A stretch of 7,955 nt of DNA from positions 1-7,955 of the forward strand of contig CADCON010000182.1 of assembly GCA_902803035.1 (NCBI GenBank), in the 5' to 3' direction. The notes below the pieces were generated by a model. That model did no database searches and had not been told where the DNA came from. It saw only the letters and a list, made by a program, of their open reading frames with translations. Both the position numbers and the translations under genes were made by a program. Of the stretch, positions 5,511-7,955 are shown piece by piece (the stretch's first letter is position 1; every line of letters starts with the position of its first letter). The DNA is from an uncultured Ruminococcus sp. GTDB lineage: Bacteria; Bacillota; Clostridia; Oscillospirales; Acutalibacteraceae.

Positions 5511-5589
5511 CATTCATATTATACCACCGAATTGAAATCAACTATGTATAAATTGTTAACAAACAATAAACTTTTGTCACATTCCACAA
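5485..5589. repeat. AT-rich intergenic segment with paired direct repeats
   Basis: ATTCCACAA occurs at 5485-5493 and 5581-5589. AAACAATAAAC occurs at 5494-5504 and 5561-5571. A 10-bp palindrome TTGTTAACAA lies at 5553-5562. The segment is far more AT-rich than the flanking genes and surrounds the extended -10 at 5518-5526, so the repeats may be regulator sites. Confidence 0.5.
5518..5526 (-). promoter_or_regulatory. Extended -10 promoter for the small-protein transcript
   Basis: The minus strand reads TGGTATAAT, a perfect -10 with the TG extension. No good -35 is found at 16-18 bp, which extended -10 promoters tolerate. The predicted start is near 5511, pointing toward the gene at 5176. Confidence 0.5.
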
Positions 5590-5693
5590 TTTTGTTCAAC
5601 TTGTTTTTAACGAAGAGAAAAAATGACAAAATGCCGGCGTCAAAATGCAGCAAAATAGCCTCTGTTTTTGACAAAAAAACCGGAAAAACGCCG

Positions 5694-5730
5694 AAAACCG
5701 CCCCTCCTGACCGACGGACAGGCGGGACGG
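5694..5730 (-). terminator. Intrinsic terminator of the sigma-factor operon
   Basis: CCGCCCCTCCTG (5698-5709) pairs with CAGGCGGGACGG (5719-5730) around a 9-nt loop, with one mismatch and one wobble. On the minus strand it is followed by TTTT and then further T-runs (complements of the A-tracts between 5672 and 5697). It begins 37 bp after the stop codon at 5768. Confidence 0.7.
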
Positions 5731-5767
5731 TTGAACATCATGACTGCAGGGGCAAAGCCGATCAGCA

Positions 5768-6829
5768 TCACTTGAACGGCGCGTAGAATGCATCGTCGTG
5801 CGTCAGGGGAATGGTGAAGCGCAACGCGGGATTCTCCCCGTTGTTTCTGATGGTGAGGGAAATGCCTTTTTCCGGATTTTCGCGGCGTTTTTCCTCTCTG
5901 ACCGCGCTTTTGCCGGAATCGAATGTCACGAGATATTCCGAGACGGTTCTGATGACAAAGACATTGCCGTAGAGAGACGCGTCCCTGTCGCCGGGTCCGG
6001 CTTCCTCAAGGGTGACGCTGATCTCGTCCGCAATAAAGGGATCGGCGCTGACGAGGGATAATTCATTCTCCACGTACTGCCTGCCGTCCTTTGTGTTGAC
6101 AACAATGATGGTATAATCGCATTGCAGGGAATACGTGCCGGCGCTGCCGTCGCCCCTTGTGATTTCACCCTTCACGGGGCGGGAGAAGGTGAGGGCATAG
6201 ACGCCTTCTTTGCCGGTTTGCTTTTCCCTGATCCATTCGCGCTGCGTATCGTCCAGCCCGGCGAAATCCGACGACGTGACCGCAACCGACTCAATGCCCG
6301 TTTCGCAGGCGTAGTCGTACAGTTCTTCCGACTCGGAATGACCGCTGCTGTAAAGCATCATGCCGGAGACGGCAATGATGATCAGAACGACCGGAAGCAG
6401 CAGAATGGTGATGATGGCGATGATAACTCCCTTGCTGCCGGGGCTGGATACGACGGGCGGCGCGAATGAGCCGGTTTCCGTGATTTCGGCGCCGCACTGG
6501 GGACACAGCTTCCATTCGGGACGGAGAGCGGCCCCGCACTTCCCGCAGCTCGCGCTGAGCTTCTGCCCGCAGCGCGGACAGGAAACGAAGCTCTGCTGCA
6601 CCTCGCCGCCGCAGCCCGGACAGGTCAGTCTGACACGATCCCTTCGCATGATCAGATAGATGAGAAGCCCGATGAAGCCGGGGGCAAAGATCGCAAGCAG
6701 CGTCCAGAGCAGCGGATCCATTCCCCTTGCCTTCGCGTCGCGGTAGACGAACAGACCGATGATCACCGGCACGGCGGTGGCAAGCAGCATGAAAAACAGC
6801 ATGATCGGAATAATGATGTATTCTGACAT
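5768..6829 (-). CDS. Membrane protein with N-terminal hydrophobic hairpin and double zinc ribbon
   Basis: I cannot assign a function. The 353-residue protein has two N-terminal membrane segments (about 5-29 and 40-61) with YRDAKARGMDPLLWTLL between them, a pattern I associate with small predicted membrane proteins and some phospholipase-D-like N-termini. Four CxxC pairs follow at Cys70/73, 84/87, 95/98 and 109/112, forming two zinc ribbons. A third membrane segment lies at about 133-160, and a C-terminal domain of about 190 residues is rich in predicted beta strands. If the zinc ribbons are cytosolic, the C-terminal domain is extracytoplasmic, which would suit a sensor or envelope-stress target. 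The start at 6829 has AAAGGAG 10 nt upstream. The gene follows the two-TM protein gene by 23 bp, in the sigma-factor operon. The ribbon could bind a protein or nucleic acid; nothing in the sequence decides. Confidence 0.85.
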   Translation of the reverse strand: MSEYIIIPIMLFFMLLATAVPVIIGLFVYRDAKARGMDPLLWTLLAIFAPGFIGLLIYLIMRRDRVRLTCPGCGGEVQQSFVSCPRCGQKLSASCGKCGAALRPEWKLCPQCGAEITETGSFAPPVVSSPGSKGVIIAIITILLLPVVLIIIAVSGMMLYSSGHSESEELYDYACETGIESVAVTSSDFAGLDDTQREWIREKQTGKEGVYALTFSRPVKGEITRGDGSAGTYSLQCDYTIIVVNTKDGRQYVENELSLVSADPFIADEISVTLEEAGPGDRDASLYGNVFVIRTVSEYLVTFDSGKSAVREEKRRENPEKGISLTIRNNGENPALRFTIPLTHDDAFYAPFK

Positions 6830-6852
6830 ATTGAAAACACTCCTTTAATGAA

Positions 6853-7266
6853 TTAATCTGACTGGGTGAATAAACGGTTTCTTCCGGCGATGAGAAGCGC
6901 CGCGCTGAAAAGGCTGTCCAGCAGCATGGCAATGCCCAGCGCGTCGATCACTCTGCCGTACGCGGCGAGCGAACGCTTCAGCTCCGCGAGCATTTGTCTG
7001 GCCGCGGGAGGGAATTCCTTCTGAAGCTCCGGCCAGAGCATGAGCGTCAAGTAAGCGAGAATCGCAAGGGTGGCTGTCACCGAGAACCACACGGCTATCG
7101 TCATGATCTGTGCCTGCCGCCTGCTCCTGCGCCGCTCCGCTTCCATCCGGAGCAGGAAGGTATTGATGACGGGCGGACGCTGGGAGGCGGTTTCCTCTTC
7201 TTTTTCCGCAAGCGACAAAAGCCTTTCTTCCAATGCTTCATCGGAAATCCTGTTGGTGTCATTCAT
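6853..7266 (-). CDS. Two-TM membrane protein, candidate anti-sigma partner of the ECF factor
   Basis: The 137-residue protein has an acidic-then-basic cytosolic N-terminus (residues 1-52, including DEALEERLLSLAEKEEE and EAERRRSRRQ), a membrane segment at about 53-78, a short outer or linker helix, and a second membrane segment at about 107-127. It has no cysteines and no HxxxCxxC motif, so it is not a ZAS-type anti-sigma factor. Its start ATG overlaps the end of the sigma-factor gene by 8 bp (ATGAATGA), with AAAGGAG inside the sigma gene 9 nt upstream. This implies translational coupling and a fixed protein ratio, a common arrangement for ECF sigma factors and their anti-sigma factors. The role is inferred from position and topology only. 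A plain membrane protein of the sigma regulon is the alternative. Confidence 0.82.
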   Translation of the reverse strand: MNDTNRISDEALEERLLSLAEKEEETASQRPPVINTFLLRMEAERRRSRRQAQIMTIAVWFSVTATLAILAYLTLMLWPELQKEFPPAARQMLAELKRSLAAYGRVIDALGIAMLLDSLFSAALLIAGRNRLFTQSD

Positions 7267-7753
7267 CGGAAAGCTCTCCTTTCAGCAGTTCTCTTGCCCG
7301 GTGAAGCCGGTATTTGACCGTTCCGGCGGGGATTTTCAGGATACCGGACAGCTCTTTGACGTCGTATCCCCTGAAATAATGCAGAATGATGGCCGTGCGG
7401 TATTTTTCGGGAAGCCGGCGCACCGCTTCCCAAAGCTCGGCGTTCTCCTGCGAATGATCATCGGCGGCGACAGAATGAATCGCGCTGTCCCGGGAGTCAT
7501 CATCGTCAAAGGCGGCTATGAAGCGTTCCCATCGGCGGCGCCGCAGACTGTCGCGGTAACAGTTGACGCAGATGGCGGTCAGCCACGGCTCAAAGGACAT
7601 CGAGGGGTCGTACCGGTCGATGCTGCCGCAGACGCGGAGCCACGTTTCCTGATAGAGATCGTCCGCGTGATATCGGCTGCCGCACAGCCTGACGCACAGC
7701 CCGTAGAGCCGCGGTCCGTAACGGGCGATTTTCTGCTCCAGCGTGTCGGGCAT
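7259..7753 (-). CDS. ECF-family RNA polymerase sigma factor
   Basis: This alternative sigma factor directs RNA polymerase to a small regulon, typically after an envelope or stress signal. It has 164 residues, normal for the family. Region 2 covers about 10-73 and contains DDLYQETWLR (31-40) for -10 recognition and core binding, with FEPWLTAICVNCYRDSLRRR after it. An acidic linker (AFDDDDSRDS) follows. Region 4 (about 105-158) contains LPEKYRTAIILHYFRGYDVK and the helix-turn-helix GTVKYRLHRARELLKGEL for the -35. The start at 7753 is supported by AAAGGAG 9 nt upstream. It is the first gene of a three-gene minus-strand operon with the two-TM and zinc-ribbon membrane proteins. The subgroup cannot be given without a search. 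Confidence 0.93.
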   Translation of the reverse strand: MPDTLEQKIARYGPRLYGLCVRLCGSRYHADDLYQETWLRVCGSIDRYDPSMSFEPWLTAICVNCYRDSLRRRRWERFIAAFDDDDSRDSAIHSVAADDHSQENAELWEAVRRLPEKYRTAIILHYFRGYDVKELSGILKIPAGTVKYRLHRARELLKGELSDE

Positions 7754-7792
7754 TCCGATTCACTCCTTTCTGATGATCCTTACATTAACATA

Positions 7793-7816
7793 TACGCGGG
7801 AGAAGGGCAAGAGGTT
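7793..7816 (-). promoter_or_regulatory. Possible ECF-type, autoregulatory promoter of the sigma operon
   Basis: On the minus strand CCCAACC (7819-7813) is followed after 17 bp (counted from AAC) by CGTA (7796-7793). This resembles ECF promoters with an AAC -35 core and a CGT -10 core (for example TGAAAC-N16-CGTA for SigW), but the -35 match is poor and the spacer is one base long. A weak sigma-A reading (TTGCCC-N17-TAATGT) overlaps it. Confidence 0.25.
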
Positions 7817-7822
7817 GGGCGG

Positions 7823-7841
7823 AAAAAAAGAATATTTTTTT
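7823..7841. promoter_or_regulatory. A7-GAATA-T7 tract between divergent promoters
   Basis: Seven As (7823-7829), GAATA, then seven Ts (7835-7841) form a short symmetric tract likely to be curved. It lies immediately upstream of the minus-strand sigma-operon promoter candidate, where a UP element would sit, and 24 bp upstream of the -35 of the plus-strand promoter. Confidence 0.35.
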
Positions 7842-7865
7842 CTTTGCCGACGCTCATGATTATGG

Positions 7866-7894
7866 TTGATTCTCCGCGCTGTCTGTGGTAGAAT
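7866..7894 (+). promoter_or_regulatory. Sigma-A promoter of the right-edge gene
   Basis: TTGATT (7866-7871) is followed after exactly 17 bp by TAGAAT (7889-7894), with TG in the extended position (TGGTAGAAT). The start should lie near 7901, about 14 nt before the ATG at 7915. Confidence 0.75.
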
Positions 7895-7914
7895 GATGAA
7901 GACAAAAGGCGGTG

Positions 7915-7955
7915 ATGCGGTTGAACAAAATGAATAAGGCGGAAACGCTCGCGCA
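7915..7955 (+). CDS. Start of an unidentified gene (3' end outside window)
   Basis: Only 13 complete codons are visible, reading MRLNKMNKAETLA. AAAAGG at 7904-7909 lies 5 nt before the ATG at 7915. TTG 7921 (GGTGA 5 nt upstream) and ATG 7930 are alternative starts in the same frame. A good sigma-A promoter lies just upstream. It is divergent from the ECF sigma operon. The visible part is too short to name a product. Confidence 0.6.
   Translation, partial: MRLNKMNKAETLA

Noticed and set aside
5403..5786. Plus-strand ORF of 127 codons across the AT-rich spacer
   Set aside because: It has no ribosome binding site and no promoter. Its Lys/Asn/Thr-rich composition simply mirrors AT-rich DNA, and it crosses the terminator of the opposite operon.

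Overview
The window looks like chromosomal DNA of a Gram-positive, low-to-medium GC Firmicute, probably a clostridium. The grounds are strong GGAGG/AAGGAG ribosome binding sites, sigma-A-type promoters, a teichoic-acid-type cytidylyltransferase next to a TagGH/Wzm-Wzt-type exporter, and a YtrA-type GntR regulator with its ABC transporter. The species cannot be named from the sequence. No rRNA, tRNA, CRISPR array, insertion sequence or transposase was seen.

Left part (1-2592, plus strand): the 3' end of an IspD/TarI-family cytidylyltransferase, a promoter with a leader inverted repeat, then a two-gene operon encoding a polysaccharide or teichoic-acid-type ABC exporter (permease, then ATPase). 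The operon closes with a long bidirectional terminator. CDP-alditol synthesis beside such an exporter suggests a surface glycopolymer locus.

Middle part (2602-4669, minus strand): a compact operon of a YtrA-type GntR repressor, an ABC ATPase and one PmtB-like (ABC2_membrane_5-type) permease. Its promoter is a perfect sigma-A consensus (TTGACA-N17-TATAAT). The -10 lies inside a perfect 11-bp inverted repeat with ACTGTA-N13-TACAGT geometry, which makes autorepression very likely.

Accessory stretch (4687-5730): a perfect 26-bp tandem duplication, a terminator with a second hairpin, and an unrecognised 108-residue helical small protein with an ideal ribosome binding site. Upstream of that gene lie about 590 bp without a credible ORF. 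They hold several hairpins, phased GCAAT repeats and an AT-rich segment with an extended -10 promoter. This is the least explained part of the window and the best place to look for a regulatory RNA or an undescribed small-protein unit.

Right part (5694-7955): a minus-strand operon of an ECF sigma factor, a two-TM membrane protein overlapping it by 8 bp (candidate anti-sigma partner), and a membrane protein with a double zinc ribbon, closed by a terminator. A divergent plus-strand promoter of near-consensus quality drives a gene that is cut off by the window edge.
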